Shown here: positions 1 to 7,661 of the stretch, one piece after another
Layout of the letters: each line of letters starts with the position of its first letter
Position numbering within the stretch: position 1 is the stretch's first letter
IMG/VR virus record: IMGVR_UViG_3300028597_000074
Span: 1 to 23,566 of that record
Origin: a virus
DNA: 23,566 nucleotides
Reading direction: 5' to 3' (one strand)
Program-made: the position numbers and the translations under genes
Notes under the pieces: generated by a model
Told to the model about the DNA's origin: nothing
Databases searched by the model: none
The model's input: only the letters and a program-made list of their open reading frames with translations

Positions 1-18
1 CCGTCACGGAGGTCATCC

Positions 19-522
19 ATGAGCAGTGAAGTGGTCGGGTACGACCCGGACCAGGTGGCCCAGACCATCTACCACCTGCGCAAGATCGGGAACTCCTTCC
101 CCGAGATCCAGAAGTCGCTGAGCTACGACGACATCGACCTGACCATGAGCCAGGTCGTCTCCCTCTTCCGTGGCTTCCAGAAGTCGCTGTCCGAGGCGTA
201 CGGCCCCGAGGAGCGTGCGCAGCTGCTCGGCCTGGAGCTGGAGCGCCTGGACGACATGCAGGGCTCGTGGTGGGCCGCCGCGCAGCACGACAAGGACGCC
301 GCAGGTGTGGTGCTCAAGATCATGAGCATGCGCCACAAGCTGCTGGGCCTGGACATCCCCGACGGCACCGACCGCAACGTGCAGCAGACAGTCCTGGTCA
401 TCGGCAACAACACCCAGGAGTGGATCGAGGCGCTGGAACACGGGCAGGCCAACCCCGGCCGCCTCAGCCTGCCTGGCGCACCCCTGGATGATGGAGGCGT
501 ACCAGAGGAGGCAACCCCGTGA
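19..522 (+). CDS. Probable terminase small subunit (DNA-binding packaging protein)
   Basis: A 167-residue protein. The N-terminal part (about residues 10-55) is predicted helical and reads like a helix-turn-helix. It is followed by a segment around residues 70-115 with a pattern I recognise from actinophage small terminases: a Leu-Glu-rich helix, an Arg-Leu-Asp step, a Trp-rich stretch, then a helix ending in a Lys-Leu-Leu-Gly-Leu-Asp-Ile-Pro motif. Small terminase subunits recognise phage DNA and hand it to the large subunit. The large subunit is also in this window but lies 3.2 kb away, with tail genes in between, which is unusual. The start is an ATG with CGGAGG six bases upstream. An upstream gene may end at TGA 20-22 (an ATGA overlap) or at TGA 27-29, but too little of it is present to call. 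The role is inferred from pattern memory; a generic DNA-binding protein is the alternative. Confidence 0.6.
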   Translation: MSSEVVGYDPDQVAQTIYHLRKIGNSFPEIQKSLSYDDIDLTMSQVVSLFRGFQKSLSEAYGPEERAQLLGLELERLDDMQGSWWAAAQHDKDAAGVVLKIMSMRHKLLGLDIPDGTDRNVQQTVLVIGNNTQEWIEALEHGQANPGRLSLPGAPLDDGGVPEEATP

Positions 523-938
523 CCGAAGCAGCGTACGCGGACATCAGCATCGACCAGGGTGCTGACTTCACCATGCAGGTCATCTGGACCGATCCGGCCA
601 ACGAGCCGTACGAGGTGATCCACCCCATCCGCCTTCAGGCGCGCGCGGCCACTGGGCAGGTGATGCTCGACCTGACGAGCTACGCCGACGGTGCGGAGAT
701 CCCCGAGGGCGTCCAGCCCACCATCACGTACAACTCGGACAGTGGGGTGATCCAGCTCCAGGTGCCCTACTCGCTCACCTCGACGATCCCGCACGGCGAG
801 CTGTACTACGACCTGTTCACGACCTACCGTGCGCCGGTCTACGACCTGACGTCCGGGGTGGAGTCCAGCACCGAGCGCCGGGCCAAGATCCTCACCGGCA
901 AGATCACCGTGGAAGGACGTGTGACCAAGGATGTCTAG
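519..938 (+). CDS. Putative tail/baseplate beta-sandwich protein (BppU N-terminal-like)
   Basis: A 139-residue protein starting at GTG, with a GAGGAG ribosome binding site nine bases upstream and a GTGA overlap with the previous gene. The sequence has the organisation of small phage proteins that resemble the N-terminal domain of baseplate upper protein BppU: an opening Asp-Gln-Gly-Ala-Asp-Phe strand, an apolar beta-rich middle with a polar turn, a Tyr-Tyr-Asp-Leu strand (the counterpart of the family's Tyr-Xaa-Leu-Glu/Asp strand), and a final Gly-Lys-Ile-Thr-Val-Glu-Gly strand. Such proteins are usually attached to tails or fibres and often sit next to collagen-like fibre genes, as here. No catalytic residues are apparent. 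The fold assignment is inference; structural (tail) function is well supported by context. Confidence 0.6.
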   Translation: MTEAAYADISIDQGADFTMQVIWTDPANEPYEVIHPIRLQARAATGQVMLDLTSYADGAEIPEGVQPTITYNSDSGVIQLQVPYSLTSTIPHGELYYDLFTTYRAPVYDLTSGVESSTERRAKILTGKITVEGRVTKDV

Positions 939-1641
939 CACCATCATCCGACTGCGTTCGGGCGACCAGGTGCAGGTGCGCACCGGAGCCGTCGCAGGCA
1001 TCGGTCCCCAGGGTCCGTCCGGCCCCACCGGTAGCACCGGTCCCGAGGGTCCTGCTGGCCCCCAGGGTCCGCAGGGCGACACCGGTCACGTGGACGAGTC
1101 CGCGACGCACTGCACCAACACCGCACAGTCCGTGCCTGCGACCACCAACACGCTCGTGCAGTTCGGCACCGTCATCATCGACGAGCTGAGTGCCCAGGCG
1201 TCCACTACCAACTTCAAGCCGGGGGTGGGCAACTTCCTGGTGAGCGCGGGGGTCATCTTCGCCAAGGGCTCGGGCACGCTGTCTGGTGGCCGCGTCATCC
1301 GCATCCGTGTGGATGGTGCTGTGGTGTGGGAGACCGCTGCTGCCTCGTTCTCGCAGGCGTCTATCACCTCCTCGGGCCTGACGATCAGCGGCGGGGTGTC
1401 CATCACCAACCCGAACTCGATCATCGACATCCAGGTGTGGCACTCGGACTCGGTGTCCCTCTCGCTGAGCCCGGCACGCATCTGGCTCACGCGCGTGGGT
1501 CCTGGCCCCGAGGGTCCGGTCGGTCCTCAGGGTCCGATGGGTCCTGTGGGTGCCACGGGTGCCACCGGTGCGCAGGGTCCTGCTGGCACCGTGGGTAACA
1601 ACACCACGACGTTCGCTCAGCTGGCGGCAGGGACTGGCTGA
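931..1641 (+). CDS. Collagen-like minor tail/fibre protein with central globular domain
   Basis: A 236-residue protein. Residues 25-51 form nine Gly-X-Y triplets. Residues 60-188 form a beta-rich, apolar domain, likely a C1q/TNF-type jelly roll (not proven). Residues 192-218 form a further nine triplets. The tail ends in a Thr-rich segment. Collagen-like segments in phage fibres form trimeric rods, so this is expected to be a homotrimer with two short rods flanking a globular head. The first 22 residues would attach to the particle. The start ATG overlaps the previous stop codon, and the end overlaps the next ATG as TGATG. Collagen-like genes are common in actinophage tail modules. The rod-head-rod order is less usual than a single rod. 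Confidence 0.8.
   Translation: MSSTIIRLRSGDQVQVRTGAVAGIGPQGPSGPTGSTGPEGPAGPQGPQGDTGHVDESATHCTNTAQSVPATTNTLVQFGTVIIDELSAQASTTNFKPGVGNFLVSAGVIFAKGSGTLSGGRVIRIRVDGAVVWETAAASFSQASITSSGLTISGGVSITNPNSIIDIQVWHSDSVSLSLSPARIWLTRVGPGPEGPVGPQGPMGPVGATGATGAQGPAGTVGNNTTTFAQLAAGTG
1003..1083 (+). repeat. Collagen Gly-X-Y repeat block 1
   Basis: Nine consecutive Gly-X-Y codon triplets in the fibre gene starting at 931, with Pro in many X positions. The nucleotide sequence is a degenerate repeat of ggtcc/ggccc units, which could recombine with the second block at 1504-1584. Confidence 0.85.
1504..1584 (+). repeat. Collagen Gly-X-Y repeat block 2
   Basis: A second run of nine Gly-X-Y triplets near the C-terminus of the same fibre protein. 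The first triplets have Pro at X and the later ones Ala-Thr, a composition shift typical of phage collagen-like rods. Confidence 0.85.
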
Positions 1642-2111
1642 TGCCCATCTCGACTCAGGCGTCCCAGCTGCGGCTCAAGCAGCGGATCGCGGACACAGGC
1701 TGGATCTCCCCCGAGCTCAAGGTGGAGCAGTCCAGCCTCACGGTGGAGGGGCAGTGGATCGACGCCACGCCCTACTTCACGCGTGTCGGCAGCGCACTCA
1801 CGGTGACGGGGAACATCGTGGACTGCAACGCCGTGTTCCGCCGCATCTCTGGGACGCCTGGGGCGGGGAACATCTACCGCCTGTCCTTCCCCAACCGGGA
1901 GGACTCGCTCCAGACTCCGCAGCTCGTGGGACAGCTCGCCCTGCGCGTGGTGGACCCGGAGAGCGCGGGGGACTACCTCTGGGCGATCTACGACCTGGTG
2001 GGGACGCCGGACGGGCTGCTCCAGGTGCCAGGGCAGTACGACCTGGCGTGGCCCATCCCCAGCGCGCAGGACATCCTTCAGTTCACCGGCTCGTGGTTCA
2101 TCGAGGAGTAA
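1641..2111 (+). CDS. Hypothetical tail-module protein
   Basis: A 156-residue protein I do not recognise. It starts at an ATG overlapping the preceding stop and ends three bases before the next gene. The N-terminal 20 residues are polar and helical (Gln, Lys, Arg), and the rest is strand-rich with many aromatic residues and Gly/Pro turns, consistent with a beta-sandwich. A probable first domain runs from residues 20 to 85 (a Trp-Ile-Asp-Ala-Thr-Pro-Tyr-Phe stretch), and the C-terminus is Trp-rich. Position between a collagen-like fibre and a fibre-tip-like gene suggests a structural tail or fibre accessory role. No signal peptide or membrane segment is visible. Confidence 0.65.
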   Translation: MPISTQASQLRLKQRIADTGWISPELKVEQSSLTVEGQWIDATPYFTRVGSALTVTGNIVDCNAVFRRISGTPGAGNIYRLSFPNREDSLQTPQLVGQLALRVVDPESAGDYLWAIYDLVGTPDGLLQVPGQYDLAWPIPSAQDILQFTGSWFIEE

Positions 2112-2114
2112 CCC

Positions 2115-2438
2115 ATGTCCATCCAGTTCTCGCCCATCCAGGGGTTCCGCTACCCCGACATGAACGAGTACCTCAAGGACGTCCCGCAGTTCGTGCAGAA
2201 CCTGGCACTGGACGTCGAGAAGCGCGTGGTGCAGATCTTCGCCAGCGCGTCGGACCGAGGTACGAAGCTCCCCAACCCCGTGAGCGGCAACCTCACGTGG
2301 CTCCAGGACCAGAAGGCCATGGACGTGTTCGACGGCTCGGTCTACAAGCGCATCTACCCGTTCAGCCCGAACATCACCTCTGGCACCTCTGCGCCCTCGG
2401 GCACGGGTGCCATCGGTGACATCTACATCCAGTACTGA
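2115..2438 (+). CDS. Small minor tail / fibre-associated protein
   Basis: A 107-residue protein. Residues 40-85 contain a motif frequent in actinophage tail proteins: an Arg plus Leu-Pro-Xaa-Pro turn (here Thr-Lys-Leu-Pro-Asn-Pro), then Gly-Xaa-Leu-Thr-Trp-Leu-Gln-Asp-Gln and a Val-(Phe/Tyr)-Asp-Gly-Ser strand. The C-terminus is Gly/Ser/Thr-rich and ends in an Asp-Ile-Tyr-Ile-Gln-Tyr strand. The start ATG is three bases after the previous stop. The next gene begins in a related style (a His-Asn-Gly-Thr-Glu-Trp motif), so the two may be parts of one split fibre. Function is structural by pattern and context. Confidence 0.65.
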   Translation: MSIQFSPIQGFRYPDMNEYLKDVPQFVQNLALDVEKRVVQIFASASDRGTKLPNPVSGNLTWLQDQKAMDVFDGSVYKRIYPFSPNITSGTSAPSGTGAIGDIYIQY

Positions 2439-2450
2439 CAGGAGCAGCCG

Positions 2451-3740
2451 ATGGGCGCGATCTGGGTGCACAACGGCACCGAGTGGAAGCAGGGTGTGCC
2501 GAGCGTGGCTCGCGAGACGGGCTATGTTCCGGGCCGCGCTGCCTATCGGCGTCCCTCCACGAGCACCTGGTCGCTGATCTGGCAGCGGGACACCACACCC
2601 CCGCCTGCGCCGATCCTCGACGTCACGATGGTGCCCGAGACCAGGAACAAGTTCTCCATCAAGCTCACCACCCCGGCCACGTCGAAGAAGTTCGTGCGTG
2701 CCGTGGTCAAGGTGGGCATCAACAAGTGGTCGTCCGGCCCGGTGTCCAACGACGGCACCTACTATGCCGAGGTCAACGCAGGCGAGCCGTGGAGCGAGTT
2801 CCTCACGGCCTCGCTGGTGGACGACAACGCGATCAGCCCCGGGGAGACGCAGACCAAGCAGTTCCCCGCTGCCTACCAGGGCAACGTGAACCTGCCGCTG
2901 AACACGCCGGTGAACATCAGCGCGTGGGTGCAGGACACCAACCTCAACTGGTCCGAGGCAGCCACGGTGTCCGTGCGTACGCTCAAGGCCACGGACCCGC
3001 CCGCAGGCATGCAGCTGTTCTCCACGGCGATCTACCAGACCTCGTTCGACACCTGGTCGGTGGCCAAGAGCTACTACATCCTGCGCAACGAGACCACCAG
3101 GACGCAGGACATCGCCGCTGCCAAGAAGACGTGGGTGGGCCAGTACGGTCCCAACCTGTACGGCTGGCAGGGCGGCACCGAGCGCTACATGCAGTACATG
3201 TGCTACGCCGACCGCATCCGTTCGGTGATGAACCAGGCGCACAGCATCGCAGGGCTGCGCTGGGCATTCGTGCGTCGCGCCTACAGCGGCCCGAGCAACG
3301 AGGACCCGGCAACGGGCTCTGGCCCGCCGAACTCCGTCACGCTGCGCGTGTACGGGCTCACGCAGGCCAACGTGCCTTCGGTGGGCTCCACGGCCCACCT
3401 CGCAGGCGGGCTGAACAACTACGCCGATGTGCCGGTCACCATCGCGCTCGGAGAGACGGTGTACGTCAACCTGCCCGAGAAGATCTGGAGCCAGTTCCTC
3501 GACGGCAAGGGCACGGCCAAGGGCCTGGCGTTCTACTCCGCCACCGGCAAGACTCCGAGCAACGCCGACCCGTACAACCCCTCGTTCACGCTCGTGGGCT
3601 CGTGGGGCACCCTCAAGAAGGGTTCGCGAGGCGGCATCGTGCTGGTGGACTGGTACGGCTACACCAACCCTTGGCCCGAGGCTACGTACGGTCACCCGCA
3701 GTTCCGTCCCGTCGGCTGGACGGGAGCCGTTCCCTTCTAG
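2451..3740 (+). CDS. Minor tail / fibre protein, 429 aa
   Basis: A 429-residue protein with an N-terminal Trp-Val-His-Asn-Gly-Thr-Glu-Trp motif like those that begin fibre modules. A Pro-rich linker (about residues 48-55) leads into a fibronectin III-like domain (about 55-185). The C-terminal half is rich in Tyr, Trp, Gly and Asn (about 190-429), typical of receptor-binding fibre tips. The ribosome binding site AGGAG lies seven bases before the ATG at 2451. The stop codon TAG overlaps the AGGAGG Shine-Dalgarno of the terminase gene, so the two are probably translationally coupled. No enzyme motif is seen. Specificity for a host surface polymer is inference. Confidence 0.7.
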   Translation: MGAIWVHNGTEWKQGVPSVARETGYVPGRAAYRRPSTSTWSLIWQRDTTPPPAPILDVTMVPETRNKFSIKLTTPATSKKFVRAVVKVGINKWSSGPVSNDGTYYAEVNAGEPWSEFLTASLVDDNAISPGETQTKQFPAAYQGNVNLPLNTPVNISAWVQDTNLNWSEAATVSVRTLKATDPPAGMQLFSTAIYQTSFDTWSVAKSYYILRNETTRTQDIAAAKKTWVGQYGPNLYGWQGGTERYMQYMCYADRIRSVMNQAHSIAGLRWAFVRRAYSGPSNEDPATGSGPPNSVTLRVYGLTQANVPSVGSTAHLAGGLNNYADVPVTIALGETVYVNLPEKIWSQFLDGKGTAKGLAFYSATGKTPSNADPYNPSFTLVGSWGTLKKGSRGGIVLVDWYGYTNPWPEATYGHPQFRPVGWTGAVPF

Positions 3741-3749
3741 GAGGTCGCA

Positions 3750-5279
3750 GTGCCAGTCAGCACCAAGACGTACGGACCACTGGCACTGACCAGGCCCCCG
3801 CGCGACAACGACGAGCTCCACAGCCTCGTGTACCGGCTGTGGGGCGTGTCCATCCCGCGCTACAGCGTGTGTGACGACCACGACGCGCCGTTCGACTGGT
3901 TCAGTGACGCGTTCTTCCGGCGCACCCCTTCGGCCATCTCGAAGGGGTCGCGTGGTCTGTCCGGCAAGAGCTACGCCATGTCCGCCCTCGGGCTCACCAG
4001 CGCCGTGGTGCTGGGCAGTGACGTGAACCTGCTGGGTGGCTCGTTCGAGCAGTCGGTCAACATCCACAAGCACATGCGCGCTGCGTGGGAGTGGTCGGGT
4101 GCGCCGCGCTACATGCTGCGCCGTGACGGCATGAACGAGGTCGAGCTCACCAACAACGCCAAGATCCGCCCGCTCACCGCCTCCCAGAAGACGGTGCGTG
4201 GCCCGCACCCTGCGTCCCTGCTGCTCGACGAGCTGGACGAGATGGACTACGAGATCTACGAGTCCGCCCTGGGCCAGCCGATGGACCAGGTGAACCACGT
4301 GGGTGTGCGCATCCACCCGGTGATCGCGGGCACCTCCACGCTCCAGTACGGCGACGGCACCTTCGTGAAGATCCTCAAGAACCTGGAGGAGCAGGGCATC
4401 GAGCCCTACGAGTGGTGCTACAAGGAGAGCGCGAATCCCTGGGACGGGTGGCTGAGCCAGGAGCAGATCGAGCACAAGAAGCGCACGGTCTCCGCAGAGC
4501 GCTGGCGCGTGGAGTACGAGCTGGGTGAGCCCGGTATCGGCAACCGTGCCATCGACTCCCACGCCGTGGAGCAGATGTTCGCCCAACCTGCGGACCAGAC
4601 CAAGCGCATCTCCCACAAGAAGGACTACGAGGAGTGGTGCTTCGAGGAGCACCAGAGCGTCGAGGACTACGTGATCGCGGCCGACTGGGCGCGCAGCCAG
4701 GACTACACCGTCATCACGGTGTGGCGGGCCACCGACCTGCCCATGAAGCTCGTGTACTACGTGCGCATGAACCACCTGCCCTGGCCGGTCATGATCAAGA
4801 AGTTCAACGACCTCCAGAAGCGCTACCGGGCCGAGGGCATCCACGACGCCACGGGCCTGGGTGACGTGGTGGCCTCCCTCATCGAGGACACCAACACCTG
4901 GGACTTCAAGATGACCGGTGCCCAGCGCGACGACATGCTCAGCGAGTACGTGGCAGCCGTGGAGCGGGGCAAGCTCTCCAGCCCCCGCATCGAGAGCTTC
5001 TACAAGGCCAACCTGTACTGCTCGGTGGAGGACCTGTTCTCCCGTGCCAAGGAGTTCCACCTGCCTGACGAGGTGTGCTCGGCAGCGCTCGCGTGGCGTG
5101 TGGTGAGCGACCGCTTCCCGGGCACGCTGCCCATCGGGCTGCCCAAGACCGACCAGAACTGGATGGCCAAGGCGGTGGAGGAGAACAAGCAGAAACTCGC
5201 ACCAGTGAGCACCTGGAACCCCGATGGTGCGGTGCGTGTGACGAGTGCGGCTCCTGAGTCCGCATGGGACATGCTCTGA
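3750..5279 (+). CDS. terL: Terminase large subunit (packaging ATPase/nuclease)
   Basis: A 509-residue protein that pumps DNA into the prohead and cuts the concatemer. The N-terminal ATPase has a Walker A-like motif with Lys73-Ser74 (residues 65-74), a Walker B motif Leu-Leu-Leu-Asp160-Glu161, and a coupling motif Ala-Gly-Thr-Ser-Thr at 193-197. The C-terminal RNase H-like nuclease shows the expected acidic residues: Asp312 in Ala-Asp-Trp, Asp366/Asp372 in Asp-Ala-Thr-Gly-Leu-Gly-Asp, and Asp440 near His-Leu-Pro-Asp-Glu. The length is normal for the family. The start is GTG with AGGAGG at 3739-3744 and a five-base spacer. It lies apart from both the probable small subunit (3.2 kb upstream) and the portal (6 kb downstream). 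A perfect 9-bp inverted repeat lies in the codons just before the P-loop. Confidence 0.95.
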   Translation: MPVSTKTYGPLALTRPPRDNDELHSLVYRLWGVSIPRYSVCDDHDAPFDWFSDAFFRRTPSAISKGSRGLSGKSYAMSALGLTSAVVLGSDVNLLGGSFEQSVNIHKHMRAAWEWSGAPRYMLRRDGMNEVELTNNAKIRPLTASQKTVRGPHPASLLLDELDEMDYEIYESALGQPMDQVNHVGVRIHPVIAGTSTLQYGDGTFVKILKNLEEQGIEPYEWCYKESANPWDGWLSQEQIEHKKRTVSAERWRVEYELGEPGIGNRAIDSHAVEQMFAQPADQTKRISHKKDYEEWCFEEHQSVEDYVIAADWARSQDYTVITVWRATDLPMKLVYYVRMNHLPWPVMIKKFNDLQKRYRAEGIHDATGLGDVVASLIEDTNTWDFKMTGAQRDDMLSEYVAAVERGKLSSPRIESFYKANLYCSVEDLFSRAKEFHLPDEVCSAALAWRVVSDRFPGTLPIGLPKTDQNWMAKAVEENKQKLAPVSTWNPDGAVRVTSAAPESAWDML

Positions 5280-5281
5280 GG

Positions 5282-5299
5282 TATCGTGTGAGTACACGA
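5282..5299 (+). promoter_or_regulatory. Promoter-like -10 with overlapping inverted repeat
   Basis: Just after the terminase stop lies TATCGT (5282-5287), a TANNNT-type -10. It overlaps a perfect 6-bp-arm inverted repeat, TCGTGT-GAGT-ACACGA, at 5284-5299. No good -35 is visible. A related element lies before the gene at 8517. It could be a promoter with operator for the small HTH gene at 5312, or a chance palindrome. Confidence 0.4.
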
Positions 5300-5311
5300 C
5301 GGGAGAACAGC

Positions 5312-5536
5312 ATGAGGGACGAGCGCCTGTACAAGGCCAAGCTCAAGGCGGTGTTCGAGGCAGCCTCTGCGGAGGAGCTCGCGAACATCGAGCTGGAGCG
5401 AGCACTGAGGGACGCCATCGACTACGGGGTGACCTTCACTGACCTGGGCCGCACCCTGGGCACTACCGAGGCTGGCATCCGTCAGAAGGCGAACAGGAGG
5501 GGCTGGCATGAAGCGGGTACGCGTCGCAGTCGATGA
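5312..5536 (+). CDS. Small helix-turn-helix DNA-binding protein
   Basis: A 74-residue basic protein. Residues 41-64 form a plausible helix-turn-helix: a Thr-Asp-Leu-Gly-Xaa-Thr-Leu-Gly first helix, a Thr-Thr-Glu-Ala-Gly-Ile-Arg turn and start of the recognition helix, then Lys-Ala-Asn-Arg-Arg-Gly-Trp. The N-terminal 40 residues are a charged helix. I chose the ATG at 5312 rather than the in-frame ATG at 5264 (which lies inside the terminase gene), because GGGAG sits six bases before it. The gene is immediately preceded by a promoter-like palindrome, so autoregulation is possible. The last 29 bases overlap the next gene. Function as a transcription regulator or packaging accessory protein is inferred; the family is not recognised. 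Confidence 0.7.
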   Translation: MRDERLYKAKLKAVFEAASAEELANIELERALRDAIDYGVTFTDLGRTLGTTEAGIRQKANRRGWHEAGTRRSR

Positions 5537-5702
5537 GGAGAAGCCGGAGATCGTGATCCTCATGATCGGTGAGGACGACGCCCTCACCAAGATCTACATG
5601 AGCGGTCAGGAGGCCATGGGCCTGGGTGAGTCTCTGCTCAACGAGGGAGTGACCGCCAAGCTCAAGGCAATGGGCCACAATCCGCGAGAATCGCGTCAGT
5701 AA
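5508..5702 (+). CDS. Hypothetical small protein, 64 aa
   Basis: A 64-residue protein of mixed charge. The ATG at 5508 has a strong AGGAGGGG ribosome binding site (5495-5502) inside the end of the preceding gene. Residues 1-22 look like two strands (Arg-Val-Arg-Val-Ala-Val and Ile-Val-Ile-Leu-Met-Ile), followed by a helix at about 34-55. The alternation suggests a beta-beta-alpha fold. No motif of known function is seen. Confidence 0.6.
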   Translation: MKRVRVAVDEEKPEIVILMIGEDDALTKIYMSGQEAMGLGESLLNEGVTAKLKAMGHNPRESRQ

Positions 5703-5738
5703 CAGACGAGATCCTCCCTACTAGGTGGAGCACAAGTG

Positions 5739-5948
5739 ATGATGACTCGTGAGGAGCTCGCAGCCCTGCCTGTGGGCGAGGTGATCTACGGGGACGAGAC
5801 CGTGTGGCGCAAGCTGCACGAGACCAACCCCAGGTTCGGCTACTACCAGTGCTGGCGGGGTGAAGCACGCAAGGGCGTGTGGACCGACGGCGCAGTGTGG
5901 GCGCTGAGCAAGGGCAACATCACCCGCATCGGGAACGTCCGTGGCTGA
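5739..5948 (+). CDS. Hypothetical small protein, 69 aa
   Basis: A small protein with Trp, Tyr and Gly-rich strands, including Val-Ile-Tyr-Gly-Asp-Glu-Thr-Val-Trp and a central Phe-Gly-Tyr-Tyr-Gln-Cys-Trp stretch; probably a small beta barrel or sheet. Three in-frame starts follow each other (GTG 5736, ATG 5739, ATG 5742). TGGAG at 5726-5730 favours 5739 (eight-base spacer). The last eight bases overlap the GTG of the fibre gene at 5941. A palindrome CCTACTAGG lies at 5717-5725 just before the start. No recognised family. Confidence 0.6.
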   Translation: MMTREELAALPVGEVIYGDETVWRKLHETNPRFGYYQCWRGEARKGVWTDGAVWALSKGNITRIGNVRG

Positions 5949-7242
5949 GAACTACTTCGACACCCAGGCGCTGCTCGGCGTGGTCATCCGTGACCCCACC
6001 ATCCTGGGCGCGGACATCACGGGGACATCCGTGACCGTGAACGCGAACTACGACTGGCCCGAGAGCGGCAAGCCCTTCGTGCCGGGGTACTCCCTGAGCA
6101 TGAACCCCGACACTGGCCTGAGCGTGTACCAGGCGAGCAGCCCCTCCTCGGGTGGCCTGGTGCTGGAGATGCTCACTGCGGACAACGAGTACACCCCGTG
6201 GTACTTCGACCGCATGGAGCTGTACACGGGCTCGTTCTCCTCGGTGTACATCACCAAGTCCCGCTTCCTGGACGGGCAGGTGGAGTACCGCGAGCTCACG
6301 GACTTCAGCACCACCAGTGCCTACCCGGACACCCAGCAGTACATCCAGAAGGGTGTGCAGGCCGTGGGTGAGCTGATCATCACCGACCGGCAGACCTACG
6401 ACCCGTACACCGACACCTACCCTGACGCGCCTGCCTCCCTCGGTGTGAGTTCTAGGGCCTCGTTCAACTACAACCCACAGAACATCACCAAGTCCTCGCA
6501 GATGGTGATGCGCACCTCCAACCAGGGAGACACGCAGTACGCGGCCAAGGACACGATCCTGGAGATCGACAAGGCGGGGCGCACCATCACCCCCAAGATC
6601 GGCCCAGGCTCCACGGTGAGCGCGATCAAGATCGTCTCGGGCACGCAGAGCGGGGCGACCAACAGGGCGAGCATCCAGCTCCAGGGCGGGAGCACACGCG
6701 GGCTCATCACCATCACTGGAGGCACGCAGCACACAGGGCCTCTGGACGTCACGGGCACGTTCAGCGTGTCCACCAGCGCTACGTTCCAGGATGTCGACGT
6801 GCTGGGGACCATCGAGGTGCCCACGCCCACACAGCCCACGCACGCCACCACCAAGGACTGGGTGGAGACCTACGTGGCTGCCAACGGGGGCACACCCAGC
6901 GACACGGGATGGCTGGACTGCACGCTCGCCAGTGGATGGGTAGCCAGCACGGCAGCAGGCCAGGCCCCCACGGTGCAGGCGCGCAAGATCGGCAACCAGG
7001 TGCGCTTCCGGGGCAGGGCCTCAGGCACGCTCACTGTGGGGGCGACCACGACCATCCTCACCATCCCCACAGAGTGCCGTCCGCCCATCGACTCGAACAT
7101 GAACGCCGTGGCCACCACAGGAGGCTTCACGGGCTGGTCCAACGCCACCAGCGCAGGCGTGCTGTCCGTGCACTTCAAGAGCCCGTTCGCCACGGGCGCA
7201 GCGGTGATCGAGTTCACCGGCATGTCCTACCTCACCAACTAG
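5941..7242 (+). CDS. Tail fibre / minor tail protein, 433 aa
   Basis: A 433-residue, Thr/Ser/Gly-rich, strand-rich protein. The N-terminal region (about 1-140) is compact and aromatic. The middle (about 200-290) has repeated beta strands around Thr/Gly residues, consistent with a trimeric beta helix or rod. A Pro-Thr-His-Ala-Thr-Thr-Lys-Asp-Trp-Val-Glu-Thr-Tyr-Val motif near 295-308 matches the linker often seen before fibre tip domains. The C-terminal domain (about 320-433) has a Gly-Asn-Gln-Val-Arg-Phe-Arg-Gly motif typical of phage tip/knob domains that display receptor-binding sites. The GTG start overlaps the preceding stop. Confidence 0.75.
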   Translation: MAENYFDTQALLGVVIRDPTILGADITGTSVTVNANYDWPESGKPFVPGYSLSMNPDTGLSVYQASSPSSGGLVLEMLTADNEYTPWYFDRMELYTGSFSSVYITKSRFLDGQVEYRELTDFSTTSAYPDTQQYIQKGVQAVGELIITDRQTYDPYTDTYPDAPASLGVSSRASFNYNPQNITKSSQMVMRTSNQGDTQYAAKDTILEIDKAGRTITPKIGPGSTVSAIKIVSGTQSGATNRASIQLQGGSTRGLITITGGTQHTGPLDVTGTFSVSTSATFQDVDVLGTIEVPTPTQPTHATTKDWVETYVAANGGTPSDTGWLDCTLASGWVASTAAGQAPTVQARKIGNQVRFRGRASGTLTVGATTTILTIPTECRPPIDSNMNAVATTGGFTGWSNATSAGVLSVHFKSPFATGAAVIEFTGMSYLTN

Positions 7243-7253
7243 GGAGCACACCC

Positions 7254-7661
7254 ATGCAGATCGAGGCCAACGCCGTCATCGAGGCGTACCAGGAGCGGGT
7301 CAAGCACCTCACCCACGAGCTCATGCTCGCCCAGGCGTACATCGCGGCCCAGAGCACCGTCATCAAGGAGCTGGAGCCCAAGACGGGCTACGCCCACGAG
7401 GACAAGGCTGAGGCGAACGTCGAGGATGCCACCGACGACATCCTGTACGAGCAGGTCCCCGAGAAGACGATCCGCATGCGCGCAGCCCGTGCCCTGGAAG
7501 CATCCACGCGCTGGCCCAGCGGCTTCTCCACGATCATCGAGGCCATCCTCGTGGGTCAGTACGACCGGCTCAGTGATGAGGAGTTCCGAGGTGTGTACGA
7601 GACCTGGGAGAAGCACGAGCGCGCGAACTGGACCACGGTGCGCATCGAGGACGCTCCGTGA
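7254..7661 (+). CDS. Hypothetical helical protein, 135 aa
   Basis: A 135-residue protein whose N-terminal 45 residues are a long amphipathic helix likely to form a coiled coil, followed by an acidic linker and a second helical domain with Trp and Arg (about 75-135). The start ATG has AGGGAG at 7241-7246. It overlaps the next gene by GTGA. It could be a structural adapter or a regulator; I do not recognise it. There is no evidence for a tail assembly chaperone frameshift. Confidence 0.65.
   Translation: MQIEANAVIEAYQERVKHLTHELMLAQAYIAAQSTVIKELEPKTGYAHEDKAEANVEDATDDILYEQVPEKTIRMRAARALEASTRWPSGFSTIIEAILVGQYDRLSDEEFRGVYETWEKHERANWTTVRIEDAP

Noticed and set aside
1617-5297. A 1226-codon open frame on the minus strand
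   Set aside because: Antisense to the terminase and tail genes, whose motifs are clear on the + strand; another GC-driven shadow.
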